A DNA stretch of 64,000 nucleotides from Tretioscincus oriximinensis (GCA_022410635.1 JAJVDF010000219.1:1519770-1583769), one strand, 5' to 3'. Shown: positions 13,331 to 25,609, counted from the stretch's first letter. Notes: generated by a model not told the origin, from the sequence alone. Made by a program: numbers and translations.

Positions 13331-14396
13331 TACACACAAAGTAAGTTTATGTATATTTTTAGAATGATTAGAGAAAATGAAGTGTTTAGCAGTATAGAAG
13401 CTCTGTTCTTTCTAAACATTTGGACTATTCCCCAATTCCAGTGCAAATAATGCCTAAATATTGGTAGTGTTGATAAAAAAAAAATCACTTGATATCACTA
13501 TTCATAATAGATACCATTTGTGAACATACTGTAGTTCTAAGGTGAAATGTGTGCAGTATGAGAAATTTGCCTGTGGGGAATTGGAAATATACAACTTTGA
13601 AAACGTTTACATAAAATGGTGGCGGTAGGAATGTGCATGAATGAAATTGTCACATTCAGTTATATATTGAATAAAACTCATTCATCCATTCAACAGTGAA
13701 CGGATCCCTCAAATATTTATGCATTTGCATTCAAACACTCAAACTTGAGTGTGAGTGTTACTGTGCTTTGCTTCCACTGACCCCTTGCTCTGTTGGCCCT
13801 GTTTTACCATAATATTAAAAAACTAGAGCTGACATGTGATGATGCAGTTACATTGCTTCAGGTGACCCATTTTGTGTTGTCACCATGTCTTTTTTGCTCA
13901 TCTATAGTGTGTCGGGGTGCAAAGTAGCCAGGACTGGAAGGATTTACGGTTGTTGCTTGTGGCTTCTGAATTTTCAGTTTACTTCATTACAATATGAAAT
14001 TTCCCCCAAAATATAAATATATAACTTGAAGTCCATACTCTACAGTTTCAAAGGTCCAGCACCATGTATAATATTAATGTGCTATTTATGTAGAAGCATG
14101 AGAAGCAGGATGTTGCATTGCATATCAAACAATTATTGTTGTTATTATTTAACNGTTTAAAAACTAACGCTTAGGACCAATTATAGTGAATTATAATGAA
14201 AAATTTGATAAGAATTCTTGGTGTTGTTTATGGCAGATTACTTGATATGCATTCTGGAATCAATCAAAAATAGAATATCATTATTCAGTGTTGACAGCAA
14301 TGGAAAAATGAAATTCCACCAAGAGTAACTTAACACATCATTGACTCTTCCTGCCAAAGCTTTATACTTTTTTTTGTTTATTTGTTTCATTTACAG

Positions 14397-14438
14397 GCCT
14401 ATACAATTCAGGGACAATATGCTATTCCACACCCAGAT
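14397..14438 (+). CDS. PCBP3: PCBP3 coding exon: linker AYTIQGQYAIPHPD
   Basis: This 42 nt exon (14 codons) encodes AYTIQGQYAIPHPD. The HPD ending matches PCBP3 (PCBP2 has QPD). The acceptor is TTCATTTACAG (ends 14396), the donor is GTGAGT (14439), and it is phase 0 on both sides, so it is a cassette exon removable in frame. It lies 6.8 kb after the previous exon and 10.4 kb before the next. Confidence 0.97.
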
Positions 14439-15304
14439 GTGAGTTTTAATTTCTTTGTTTGACTAAGACATTAGTTTTCTTATTTCACCTGCATGCTGTT
14501 GTCAAATAAGGCTAATATTAATATTAAGCACTAATATTAATACAACTTCTTTTCAAACTAAATGACCACACGCAGTATTGGTAATAGCCTTAACCTATTT
14601 GTGCTCAAATATATTTCTTCTGAGGACTTGGCCTGCTGTCAAATTATTTGATATATTCTGTGCTATCCCTTTGCTATGGTATATGTAAATAATACAAGAA
14701 GCACTTGTTTCTGTCACACATATATGTGTGTGGTGTGTGCATATACACACATACGTGCATTTGTTGCCTCAGATACTAGTACTAAAACAAGCTTTAAAAA
14801 ATATTTCCCTCTGCTTCTCCTGTGATATATTGCTGGAAATCAGATTTGTCTTTCTGAAATATTTATATGCTTATTTCATGATTTGGAGATATATTCAGAA
14901 TNTGCTCAAAATCTTTATCCACTGTATGGGTTCTTCCAATGAAATGAAATCTTAAGTGGATGTCACATTGTACACATTCTCAATAATGATGATAATCAAT
15001 AAGTGCATCAATCACTCTTTCCGAAACACTGGGGAGGAAAAGATTACTTCTAAATTTGGGGTTGTTGTTTTATTTTCATGGCAATATAACAATAGTGGAA
15101 AATGAATGTGATGGTTTAACATTTTTTNAAAAACTGCAGTGTTATCTCTGAACATTGCAGAAAACAGAATGTTCTAAAAACAAACATATTTTACTTCTGT
15201 CTGGAAATGCTTCTCAAAACNTTGCACCCATACATCTCTTTTGCTATAGACATTGCAATCCTAACCNCCTTTTCCTGATGAGTAGCACCACGGAATACAA
15301 TATT

Positions 15305-15440
15305 ACTGACTCTACATCCAGAGGTCACTTATTTATTCCCCTGTAATTAGATATTCTGGAATACAACAGTCCAGATATTGCTTTACTTCAGGACTTTCAA
15401 GTAATATTGAATAAGTACGTATTGTATGGATGCAGCCATA
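15305..15440. mobile_element. Decayed palindromic MITE
   Basis: CACTTATTTATTCCCCTGTAATTAGATATTCTGGAATA ... TGAATAAGTACG...GGATGCAGCC follows the layout of the MITE at 40058-40207 but is heavily mutated. Confidence 0.5.
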
Positions 15441-15879
15441 TTTCTGGTACACCCATCCATATGTATTAACAAAAAAGTGGCTCAAAAGCTAGTGCTTCCA
15501 ATTCTCATTGAAGGCCAGAAAGTGCCTTTTCAAATGCATTATTTGGGCTTTACTCTAGAGATGGGATGGGAACTCTAGTGTTTACATGCTACCACTGCTA
15601 AATTGCTTTCATTATTTTTTATCTTTTAATGTGTATGATCTTTTAATGTGTATGAAGTTTCCTTTTTGAGGCATAATATGTCAGAAAACCCTGTTCATCC
15701 CGATTTTTTCCCTGGCACCTTTCTATTTTGTGGGAAATTTTGTATTTTTATATAAAGAAGGGATTCAGTTATGTGAGCCTTCACCCCACTGTCTGAAAAA
15801 GTACCTATACAATGTATCTACATTCTTTTTAATCTCATAAATAGAGATAACATTTCCACATGGAGATAAAATGTGGGCC

Positions 15880-16010
15880 TTTTTCACACTGTAGCTTATT
15901 CTGAGATATTTCATGAAATAGGGACTTTCTACTGACATGTTAGTGTAGAGTATAGAAAGCCTTTATTCCAAAATATATCTTAAAATCAGTGCAGAAAGAG
16001 ACCAGGAAAG
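15880..16010. mobile_element. Short palindromic MITE, family D
   Basis: GGCCTTTTTCACACTG...TTATTCTGAGATATTTCA and, inverted, TCCAAAATATATCTTAAAATCAGTGCAGAAAGAGACC form a loose inverted repeat. Related copies are at 24130-24292 and 38150-38325, and a remnant is at 55065-55165. Confidence 0.5.
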
Positions 16011-16034
16011 GTTTGTCATCAACATTCCTCTTAG

Positions 16035-16318
16035 GGACGGTCATGCAGAGGTTAAAAGCTTCAGCATTTCAATAGAGATACCAGAGTTCACATCCTTTGT
16101 TAGCTGTGGAGATGGATGAGTACCCTGTACTGGTCTTAGCTTCAGCTAACTCAGCTGTTCAAAAGCAAAGAAATTTGTTAGTAGATAAATGAGTACCACC
16201 ACAACTTGGTGAAGAAGATAGAATAGATGTAAGCCTTTGGGCAAAAAATAACCTTGCAAGCCCCTCTGAGTCCCTTCGTGAGAGAAGGGTAGAATATAAA
16301 AAACAGGTTCTTCTGCTT
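16035..16318 (+). mobile_element. SINE of the TTC-tail family
   Basis: The order is GGTCATGCAGAGGTTAAAAGCTTCAGCATTTC, AGCTAACTCAGCTGTTCAAAAGC, GTAAGCCTTTGGGCAAAAA, CCCCTCTGAGTCCCTT and a tail ending CAGGTTCTTCT. It is in + orientation and comparable with the copy at 44700-44965. An internal TATA-like GAATATAAAA precedes the tail, as usual for this family. Confidence 0.75.
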
Positions 16319-17470
16319 GCTTATTTATTTATACTTATACCCCTCTCTACACCCGAAGGTCTCAAGGTGGCCAACAGTAAAACATCATTTAAAAATTAAC
16401 AAATTAAAAACAGTATAAAACAATATCTAAAAGTGGGGACCTAATGACTTTGGATGCAGCTAGAAGAGTTCCTGAAGTTCCTCCCTTGTTACTTAGGGTA
16501 GTGTAATCCAAATATCCATGAGCACAGATCCCCAAACATACCGATTCCCCCTACTGATACCAAAGTGGTTCCCTCAACAGAATCTTTCTTGAAGGACTCC
16601 AATGCTCATTGTGTTGGAGGAACGAATTTCCTCTCCCCATGTGGAACAAGGATGCTACTAGGATTCACAGCAATAGATCAAGATGGTTGCTCTCCTGTAC
16701 TATTTCTGATCCTTTACTTTGAGTCTTTGCAGAATCTTGTGTACTTGGAATGGATATTCTCCTAGTAGCAACATTCAATAATTCTTGTGGTGGCTTTTGC
16801 CTCCCATGCTAGGTGCATCTCTTTGGGGACCCATGTAGATACAGCATTTGAAAGCAACAGTGAAACCAACCCAAATTTTGAAAAGATCAATGGACTTGGC
16901 TCGGACTTGGCACTTCTCCCCAATTGTAGACTGATGGCTAAATAATACTTGAAGCCCATTCTGATTAGCAAATCTTCCTTTGAGATACCATTACAATTAG
17001 GAGGGTGGAAATAAAATAAGGTCTTCTGTAGGGTTCAGCAGCAGTTTATGTAAGCAATTATCAACTGGAATCCTTCTCCTCTTATCAGATGATCCTTAGT
17101 AAGGAAATATTGAAGAAGATATGCTTTCTACTTTCAACATTATCAATTGTTTGTTGTTTGTTTGCATTTCAGTTCCACCCTAAGGACTGACGGGAAATTA
17201 CAATAAAAACAATCTAAAAGATGCAATTAAATTGTGTCATTAAAATCTTAACTGACAGCAATTCTGTATGAAAGGAGCTGCTTCCTTACATAGTTGAGGT
17301 CTGAATTGTATAGGGCTTTAGAATCAATGTTAAGAGTCTTGAAATGTGTTCATTATCAAATTGATAATGGAGGCATTTTTTAAAAATTAGGCTGATGTGC
17401 TTCTAGGCAGAAATATGCAACTGAAGTTTTGGTTCAGAGATGTATACTAGCTACAGCTTCTGATCCATCT
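16319..17470 (-). mobile_element. L2-clade LINE fragments, fossil
   Basis: At 16319-16450 the + strand reads TTTATTTATACTTATACCCC...CCCGAAGGTCTCAAGG followed by an A-rich stretch with CAGTATAAAACAATATC, the reversed L2 3' end seen also at 46315 and 48633. A further stretch at about 17150-17400 (GGGCTTTAGAATCAATGTTAAGAGTC) looks like more internal L2 sequence. The part between is unassigned, and continuity is uncertain. Confidence 0.5.
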
Positions 17471-18744
17471 CCTATTCAACATGAAGCACGATGCAAAAAC
17501 TAGTTATTAGGGTTTACCAGATATTATTAATTAGAGATTATCAGGGAGAGAAACAATATGCATCTCTCTAGCACTTCCTTCAGAAACAGGCATAAAACTT
17601 CCACAATGAAGTCCCAGTTCTTGGGAGACACCAAGGTCAATGGCTCAAAAGCTAACAAAAGGTTTTTTTTAAAAAAAAAACTTCCACCATCATAGTAGTG
17701 TTTTGCCATCCAGGATTACCAGCTTCAGGACCACAACCAGGTATGACATAGGGTTGAAATGGGTCCAGATAATAAACTGCTTCCAAGAAGGTCTGAAATC
17801 CCTATTTCATGGCCATTTCTTCTTGAAGAAGCATATATTGGCCACCAGGTGATATCTGTTCAATATTTCTGGGTCCAGGGAGAGTCACTTAAGGATGGGC
17901 CACACCATTCTTCCACTACCCCAGCTAAAAACCTTTGGGTAACCCTTATCGGCCATGATGGGCAAAGATCCAGTACTTATGAGGTAGGATGGACCTCTGC
18001 AAACAGTCTGGAACCTCTGTTACTGGTTCCATCATATCAGAACTAGAGAAACTTCTGCATGCCTTAATCTGGTCATTCTTAATTTTAGCAACTCATTTTG
18101 TGTGGGTCAAAGCAATGGTCTCTTCCTTTTTCTGGTCTGCTACCTTTATCTGAAAAATCTCTTCTGATCACCCCCTTGAGGATGCAATGGTGACATAGTT
18201 ACTTTGCTGTGCCATTAACACCAGTGCTAGGCACAATAATTTGTTATAGCCCTTGTTTGGTCAGACTTGTTTGGTCACCTATGTTTAAGGGACTGTCATT
18301 ACTCATAGCTCTGTGGAACATCAATATACTTCACTGTTCCCACAGGAATGTCAAGCAGTGATTCCTCCAGGACTTTCATGAATTGCTGGGAGTCCGTAAA
18401 ATTTGTGAGGACAGACCAACTCAATGGATGTCTCATTTTTACAAAGGAGAGATGCTACTGTGAACTCAAATCTTAGCTGGGAACCAACCATTCATGGCAA
18501 TTGGGCTCACCAGCAATCATCACACCAATTCTTCCAAATAATTCTTAAAAAGAATAGGCCAAGAATACATTTTGGTCTTATGGTTGCTCTGAGACATCTG
18601 AAAGACCTAGTAAGATGATCTCAGAATGAATGTTGAAATATCCAAACATCACTCCAGCAGGGCATTAAACATCACATGTGAAATTATATCAGCTGTTTAC
18701 TCAGGAAGCTGGTAGGTAGTATTTAATGTTTGTGTATTATTGGC

Positions 18745-19767
18745 CAGTGATGGGATTCAAATAATTTAACAGCCAGTTCAATCCTAGATCCCATCTCTTC
18801 CTGCACTGCCTAGAGCCTGCCTCTTCTGGTTTTTGCCCCATCCAGGCTCCCCCCTCTTTTTCTACTCTCTAGCTCCCACCAGCATCAAAGTTTTAAAAGT
18901 AAAGTAACTTGAAAAGTTACTTTTTCTTGTGCTACTATTGCTGTCCTGTCCAAATTTTTCTGAAGTGCATTGCAATTTATATGGGGACAGGGGTGTCTGT
19001 GGAGAGAGACTGATTTACGTCTTAGCAAATTTGGTAACTGATTTTGGGGGAAGGTGTGTGTGTGAAAGTAACTCAAGATGTCTAAAGGACACCTCCTAGC
19101 CGCATTGGCAACAAAATTTTGTTCCTTAAAGCAAACAACTGAGAGGAGATCACTGCCTCACACACACACACACAAACACCAAAAAAGGCATGGAAAGGAA
19201 AATCAATTTCTTTCCAAGTATCCAGCTGTTGCAAATGCTTTGCCAAAGTTCCCTCCATAAATCTAGTCTGCTACTAAAACTGCTGGCTGCTACAACTACT
19301 ACGCATTGTTGCCCATCTTCCTCTTCCTTTCCTCCCCCACCCAACCATGGCCCAATTTTCTCTCATTCCTTTTTGCACCCTCACCTGCACAAGCAATTTT
19401 TTTAAAAAAATTATTACATAAAACAATATCCGCACTTGTCATGGGCACCACAGACACATGCAGCTGCCCACCATGCATGCACATTAACAAAGCAACTTTA
19501 CATGTGGCTACTCATGAAGTTATACAAAGAGTTTGGTAGGAGAAGAGGCCAGTGCAGACGGTAGAATCTGACTGGGCTTCCTCCACAGGTGTAGCCTTCT
19601 GGAACTCCAACTGAGAGGTGTGGGCCTCACTTGTGGCTTGCCCTTGCCCTTCGCGCGAAGCAGCAGAATGGAGATCCAGTCATTTTAACAACTGATTCAC
19701 TAAACTGAACAAAAAATGAGGTAGTGGTTCTATAGAACATGTGTAATCTGGCTGAATCCCACCACTG
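18745..19767. mobile_element. Nonautonomous hAT-like element
   Basis: The left end CAGTGATGGGATTCAAATAATTTAACAGCC and the right end GGCTGAATCCCACCACTG form imperfect terminal inverted repeats, beginning CAG and ending CTG as in hAT transposons. Subterminal AACAGCCAGTTC pairs loosely with AACTGATTC. The 8 bp flanks (TTATTGGC, CTATATGC) match at only five positions. No transposase frame is visible in the roughly 1 kb interior, which includes a (CA)n at 19158-19173. Confidence 0.5.
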
Positions 19768-20084
19768 CTATATGCTGCATCATACTGTGCAAAATATGGG
19801 AGAAGCTTTCTTGTTTCTTCAGAAGACCCACAGGATAAATTGTATTGGAGAAGACAGAATAGAAAAATGCAGAATTATAAGTGAGTCATATGTAGTGGTT
19901 CTATAGAACATGTGTGATCCTATAGAGCATGTGTGATCTGGCTAAATCCCACCACTGCTATATGCTGCATCATACTTTGCAAAATATGGGAGAAGCTATC
20001 TTGTTTCTTCAGAAGACCCACAGGATAAATTGTATTGGAGAAGACAGAATAGAAAAATGCAGAATTATAAGAAAGTCATATGTA
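19722..20084 (+). repeat. Tandem duplication, 190 bp period
   Basis: Two head-to-tail copies of GAATCCCACCACTGCTATATGC...GAATAGAAAAATGCAGAATTATAAG are offset by 190 bases, with few differences. The repeat includes the right terminus of the hAT-like element plus flanking DNA. A further 20 bp local duplication (CTATAGARCATGTGTRATC) sits at the joint. Confidence 0.9.
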
Positions 20085-21273
20085 ACAGCGCTGACAAAAT
20101 AAGGCAAAGGGAATAACAGAAAAAGATGGATATGAATGAAATGTGATAAGTAATTTGGAAAAGACTAAAGAGAAGTTGAGAAACAGGTCATGACCTTCAG
20201 TTATGAAGAAACTGTACCCCTCCAGAAATAAACAAATAATAGATGCATATAAGAGGAATGTCAACCCTTTGTGCCTTCTAGATTCAATTCTCCATCTTCC
20301 TTCTTAGACTTAATTATCAGCCTGCTAAAGTATATGTCACTGACCCTATGGCATGAATATTGTGCACATCAATGATGAATTTACATAGAATCTGAGTAAT
20401 ATTTGCATAAGCGACTTCCAACATCACATTCCATTTGTGTAAAAAGCCCATTCGTGTGGTTCATACTTACAAGCAAACTTGATTGAAAATCCTTTATATG
20501 TGAAAGCCCCTATTGCAAACCTCTCGCTACAAAAGACACTATGCATTATTTCTGATGAAATTTATTGTTAGTGATTCTAAACTGGTAATATTTAGTATAG
20601 ATGATTGATCTATATAGATTGATTGCCAAAGAACTCCAAATACTCTGGATAGTGTATTCATGTGTATATACTTTATATATGTGCATGTGTGCTTGCTTGT
20701 GTCCAGACTGGTGACACCTTAAAGTTTATGTCCTTTTGATATGTTGGGACTGCAGCACACAATTGTGTGTGTTATTCACAAAGCTTCTCTTCCTGCTTGT
20801 AGATGGTGAGCCATGACCTGTAAGTATCCCATAGCACTATATACAGATACAAAATGCAGCCATGTAGAAGCACACAGTGTTTTGTTTGCTTTTAGTTTGC
20901 CATAAATGAAAGAAATTAGACACATTTTATTTCCACTTAGGCTGCATCTCCAAGTGACCATTTCCTCTGCTCTGCAAATGCTTAAAAATGCATTGTCCAT
21001 CTTTCTCCATTTTACTTACCATTCAGCTGCTGCCTTGTTTGAAATAGAAGCCCCAGAAGGCACTGCTGTGCTTCCCCCAGAACTACAACACAGAATTCCA
21101 TGCAACCCTGCCTGCTTGCCTGTGCAGACAAGAGCCAATGAAATCTTTAGAAATCTATACAATTTGCATAAACCCAATCCTCCAGAGAGATTTTTCTGTA
21201 GTGCTTTAAAGTAGAAGCCCTGTCTGCATGGAGCCTTATTCTGGGTAGAGTCTCGGAGGCTTGTGGAAATTGC

Positions 21274-21917
21274 ATGTTAGGAGAAGAAGGAGAAGGAGAA
21301 GGAGAAGGAGAAGGAGAAGGAGAAGGAGAAGGAGAAGGAGGAGAAGGAGAAGGAGAAGGAGAAGGAGAAGGAGAAGGAGAAGGAGAAGGAGAAGGAGAAG
21401 GAGAAGAGAAGNNNNNNNNNNNNNNNNNNNNNNNNNNNNNNNNNNNNNNNNNNNNNNNNNNNNNNNNNNNNNNNNNNNNNNNNNNNNNNNNNNNNNNNNN
21501 NNNNNNNNNNNNNNNNNNNNNNNNNNNNNNNNNNNNNNNNNNNNNNNNNNNNNNNNNNNNNNNNNNNNNNNNNNNNNNNNNNNNNNNNNNNNNNNNNNNN
21601 NNNNNNNNNNNNNNNNNNNNNNNNNNNNNNNNNNNNNNNNNNNNNNNNNNNNNNNNNNNNNNNNNNNNNNNNNNNNNNNNNNNNNNNNNNNNNNNNNNNN
21701 NNNNNNNNNNNNNNNNNNNNNNNNNNNNNNNNNNNNNNNNNNNNNNNNNNNNNNNNNNNNNNNNNNNNNNNNNNNNNNNNNNNNNNNNNNNNNNNNNNNN
21801 NNNNNNNNNNNNNNNNNNNNNNGAAGAAGAAGAAGAAGAAGAAGAAGAAGAAGAAGAAGAAGAAGAAGAAGAAGAAGAAGAAGAAGAAGAAGAAGAAGAA
21901 GAAGAAGAAGAAGAAGA
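21274..21917 (+). repeat. (GGAGAA)n / (GAA)n tract with 411-base assembly gap
   Basis: Hexamer GGAGAA units run from 21274 to about 21411, Ns fill 21412-21822, and a pure GAA triplet array runs from 21823 to 21917. The array abuts the 3' end of a minus-strand SINE whose family carries a (TTC)n tail, so the microsatellite most likely grew from that tail. Long reading frames across it are artefacts of the repeat. The real length is unknown. Confidence 0.95.
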
Positions 21918-22170
21918 TTCTTATACCTTTCAAAGGGACTCAAAACTGCTTGCAAGGGTATTTTTGCCCAAAGGCTTGCATACAATCTTCCCCACCAGAC
22001 TGTGGTGGTTCCCAAGTATCTACTTGCAGTCAGTTGCAATTTCTTGCAATTCATGCTTTCAAATAGTTGGGTTGGCTAGAGCTACAGGCTAGTGGAAGGT
22101 GCTCACCCCTCCCCAGGTCCAACACAGGGCTTCGAAACCCATAGCGCAGGAAGTAGAATGTGGGGATCGG
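21918..22170 (-). mobile_element. SINE of the TTC-tail family
   Basis: It reads backwards from TTCTTATACC and GGGACTCAAAACTGC, through CTTCCCCACCAGACTGTGGTGG and GTTGGGTTGGCTAGAGC, to GGGCTTCGAAACCCATAGCGC at the pol III head. Compare 44700-44965 in the opposite orientation. Confidence 0.8.
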
Positions 22171-22584
22171 GCCTGACTTAACATGTCTGTTACATTTTCA
22201 GGGACACTCCTCTCATTTTTGGACATTTGTATAAACATTTGTTTCACTAAAAAAGTTATATTTTATGTTGTAGTTTTTCAACAAAATGCTTTTATAATTT
22301 TTAAGTTTTTAAAATGTTGTAGTTCCTGCTATTGTGCTCTACTAAAAGATGGCTTTGTAGACTGGGTTCACGGTTTGTGAAAACTATACATAGATTCAAG
22401 ATATTTATTTATTTACATGTATTATACATATTTACCTATAGTTATTAAGTAAATATTAATTCCTNACAAGCCCCTATACTTATATTTGGGACAAATCAAC
22501 ATTGCATATTTATGAGGAACTTAAAGAGTACAGAGATCTACAAGCCCATACTCACCAAGCCACATTGTACCAGAAACGCACTAA

Positions 22585-22870
22585 ATAAATGAGAACCTAA
22601 GAGGAGTCCTGCTTAATCAGGCTCAATCCATCTAGTCTAGCATCCCATCTCACACAGTGGCCCAACAATTGCTTCTGGGCATCTCAAACAGAAGACAAAA
22701 GCAAACCCTCACATGGTCTCACCCCATTGAAATATATAGTAATTTGGTGACCTTACGCCTGTCTCCCCATCTGGAAGCACTATTTAGGTATCCACTCTAC
22801 TAGCCATAAACCCAACTGGCCTTCTTGTATTTATCTATTCCTTTCTTAAAGCTATACTTCCTGCTGCCCT
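22585..22870 (-). mobile_element. CR1 LINE 3' fragment
   Basis: GAGAACCTAAGAGGAGTCCTGCTTAATCAGG...CATCTAGTCTAGCATCC...GCTTCTGGGCATCTCAAACAG is the reversed CR1 3' end. It continues to about 22870 (AGCACTATTTAGGTATCCA). No frame is left. Confidence 0.75.
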
Positions 22871-24129
22871 ACAAATTTAGCCATTTCTTCCCAGCAATGG
22901 AATTGTCTCTGTTTTTTAAAAAGGCGTATCACTGGGGTAGAAAGGGTGAACGTGAAAATGAAAAAGAAGTGATGATGAATGAAAAATCCACAATACAATA
23001 CTACCAGCCTCTCAACAAAGCTCAGATGTCATTTTTCCATTGGACTGGCCCGCAGAGGAACAAACAAGGGGATTAACATCAAATCAGAATATGGATTATC
23101 TAAGCCACAAATAAGGAATTGCAAGAGGATTTCAAGAGAAGGACATTATGCATTTCGGCAGACAGCAATCAAAGCTCAAATCCCTTATTGCACTATAAAA
23201 AACAGTAGCACTGAAAAAGGGGAAAATCTGTATGCCGCCAGAATTCACTAACTTTGTAACAAGTCTGTATAGTTGGAATACCAGCTTTCTTAACTATGAC
23301 TATATGCCTGGTGTTTGGGGGTAATGAGAACTATAGAGTGACTTTTTCATAAATTCTGGACTTTGTTTCCATACTGGACCTTATATTGTAGCCCATGGTA
23401 GATCTCAAATCTGCACCAGTGTGAGATTGGAAGGTTCCACGATATAATACAGAAAAAGGGCCTAGTTGCATTTGGTTTCATACCAGATTTCAGTATATCC
23501 ATGTGGAATTGGCACCAATTGGGTAACCTCAGAAAGACAGCTTTCATTTTATCATGAATTTATCTGAGAAAAGGAACGTATGCCTTGTAAAATGATATTT
23601 GCAATGTGTAGAAAGTAACACTAGCTGTTCTGGATTTTGGTCTGCTTGCTTGTTTTCCTTTTCAATTCTATCGTCTAATCATAAGTTCAACTTTTTAAAT
23701 TCTCCTTAACCTTTCTACCTGTCTTCTTAAGCTTCCCAGGTGTTCTGCCTCCAGTGCTTCACCCTGATAGTTGCCAAACCACTGCCATTTTTTCCTGGAC
23801 CCCCTCCCTTTAGATATGCTGCAGGAGCAAAACTTCTCCCTCTCTCACTATTAAGATCACGAAGCCCTCATATTTTACATTTCAGGATGCTTGCCTAGAT
23901 TGCCTGTTGATACTTCCATATGGTTGATTTCCATGGGGCTTCTAAAGTTTTTAAAGCTGGACCACATAAAGAGCCATGTTGCTCTCCTTGAAGGTTGTTA
24001 CAATTAAACCTTGGAAATTGACTTGTTTTTTCATTATTTGATGATACGAATAGCAAAATAAGCACAAAATGTATTCCAAATGGAAATTTCTTTGTTATAA
24101 TGTCTATGAAGGGCTGTTAGGAATCTCTT

Positions 24130-24292
24130 AGGCCCTTTTTGCAGTGATCTTTATTCTGGGATATATCTCAGAATAGGACCTGCCATCTGCATGCTAAGTG
24201 CAGTCAAGTGCAGTCAATTGCATGTGGCTGTCAGGTCCCCATTCCAAGATACAGCTCAAATCAGACCTAGTGCAGAAAAGACCTTAGCAAAA
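24130..24292. mobile_element. Short palindromic MITE, family D
   Basis: AGGCCCTTTTTGCAGTGATC...GGGATATATCTCAGAATAGGACC and TTCCAAGATACAGCTCAAATCAGACCTAGTGCAGAAAAGACC form the inverted ends. Layout matches 38150-38325. Confidence 0.55.
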
Positions 24293-24818
24293 CAAGGGAT
24301 GAACAGGGTCTGAAATACATACCTATTTTGTTTAAAGGAGACTTTGTGACAAACTCTTCTTCACAATGTAAATCATATTTCAGTCTTTAGAATATCTGCA
24401 TTTCAATCCAGGAATTTAGTGAAGTTCTGTTTTACTGTGCTTGGTGTACAGCTAAATCTACCACATATGATATTTTCCTGCTACAATACAAATTATTCTC
24501 CGTCTCCCCCTACCAAAACAGAGGGATAGCTTCATTGCAGGGTTTTATTCAGATAAAGAGACGGAAATATCCAAACTAGATTCTGTATTTCAAACCCTGA
24601 TCAAGCACAACTGCAAAAAAGAAAATAAAATTTCTAAAATTTGGCATCATTGTTTTTACCCAGGCCAAGTCCTTTTGTTAAAACTGTATATGCCATGTTC
24701 CCACATGGCTTCCTGTGTTGTTGTTGCTTTTGAATTATAATTTTGTTATTCATTTTTGGTGTGACTTGTATTCTATAACAATAACCTTCTTAGCTCTAAT
24801 GTCCCTCCTACCCCTCAG

Positions 24819-24897
24819 CAGTTGACCAAGCTCCACCAGTTGGCTATGCAGCAACCCCCCTTTACTCCCCTTGGACAGACCACCCCCGCTTTCCCTG
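24819..24897 (+). CDS. PCBP3: PCBP3 coding exon: linker QLTKLHQLAMQQ
   Basis: This 79 nt exon encodes QLTKLHQLAMQQPPFTPLGQ followed by TTPAFP, with one base left over (phase 0 in, phase 1 out). The acceptor is a tandem CAGCAG at 24816-24821. Using the first AG includes the Q; using the second removes it, giving DLTKL instead of DQLTKL. The donor is GTACGT (24898). The downstream part (PLGQTTPAFP) fits PCBP3, not PCBP2. Confidence 0.96.
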
Positions 24898-25609
24898 GTA
24901 CGTACCCAAATTCCCTTTACAAGTTTCCTTCTCTTCTTACCTATGCAGTTTCTCTCTTTCTAAACGTGGTTTGTTTAACTGTAGGGAAATAAAATACTTA
25001 ACTAAAGTTTCACCTATCGTTGGGATAATCTAAAGGTTTTACAATGTTAGTCTATTCACCCCTTCAATTTAGGGGCTTTTATTTGGCTTATCCGGTATTT
25101 GAAGGTCAAGTGTTTATGGTTTCTGCTGTAAAGTATCCATATGGCCATAAGGACATCTGCTATAGAAGACAGATAAAAGGATGTGCACTTTTGCTTACGA
25201 TTTGGACATGATTTAATGTTTCATTCGGGAATCAAAGAACCTAGGATAAACCTAACCATGTTTTCATTAAGAAAAAAATATCAAGAATATTATTCTAGTC
25301 ATTAAGCTTTTTCTTGGCAGCAGAATGAAACCTGTGGACTGTAAGGGCAGAAACATAAGAAGAGCAGGTCTGCCTCACAAACAAGAGGGAAACGTGAAGT
25401 AAAATGACATATATTTCACAGAAATACCAATTGGCAGATATTATCATTCATGCTTCACATTCTATCCTTAATATATTTTCATTTTATTAGGACATAATGC
25501 ATATTCTGCCATTTTGTTCATCATATTTTGAGCTTCCTAGATGAAGTGAAATTGCTTATCTCCTTGAAGGCAAAAAAAAAATTAAATCTGTTTCTTCTTT
25601 GCTCTTCAG
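24898..25609 (+). other. PCBP3: PCBP3 intron
   Basis: A short intron (712 nt) from GTACGT to TTCTTTGCTCTTCAG. I see no mobile element in it, which is unusual among the introns here. Confidence 0.85.

Larger units (their letters stand above)
7622..14396 (+). other. PCBP3: PCBP3 intron
   Basis: The intron runs from GTAAGA to TTCATTTACAG. It contains a CR1 remnant (8645-8760), a SINE split by a Penelope-like palindrome (8825-10025), a further CR1 remnant (10824-10990), a MITE carrying a nested palindromic insertion (11001-11365), a plus-strand CR1 tail (11366-11685) and a family C repeat (13060-13330). From 11700 to 13050 and from 13330 to 14390 I see only AT-rich sequence with no assignable feature. 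Confidence 0.85.
14439..24818 (+). other. PCBP3: PCBP3 intron
   Basis: The intron runs from GTGAGT to CTCCTACCCCTCAG. It contains MITE remnants (15305-15440, 15880-16010), a TTC-tail SINE (16035-16318), L2 fragments (16319-17470), a hAT-like element (18745-19767), a 190 bp tandem duplication, the GAA microsatellite with assembly gap (21274-21917) and its parent SINE, a CR1 (22585-22870) and a MITE (24130-24292). In 17500-18740, 20100-21250 and 22900-24100 nothing further could be assigned, although 20937-21220 resembles nonautonomous repeats. Confidence 0.85.

Noticed and set aside
21236..22092. Long frames of poly-Arg, poly-Glu, poly-Leu and poly-Phe spanning the N run
   Set aside because: They are translations of the GAA/GGAGAA microsatellite and of Ns; no gene.
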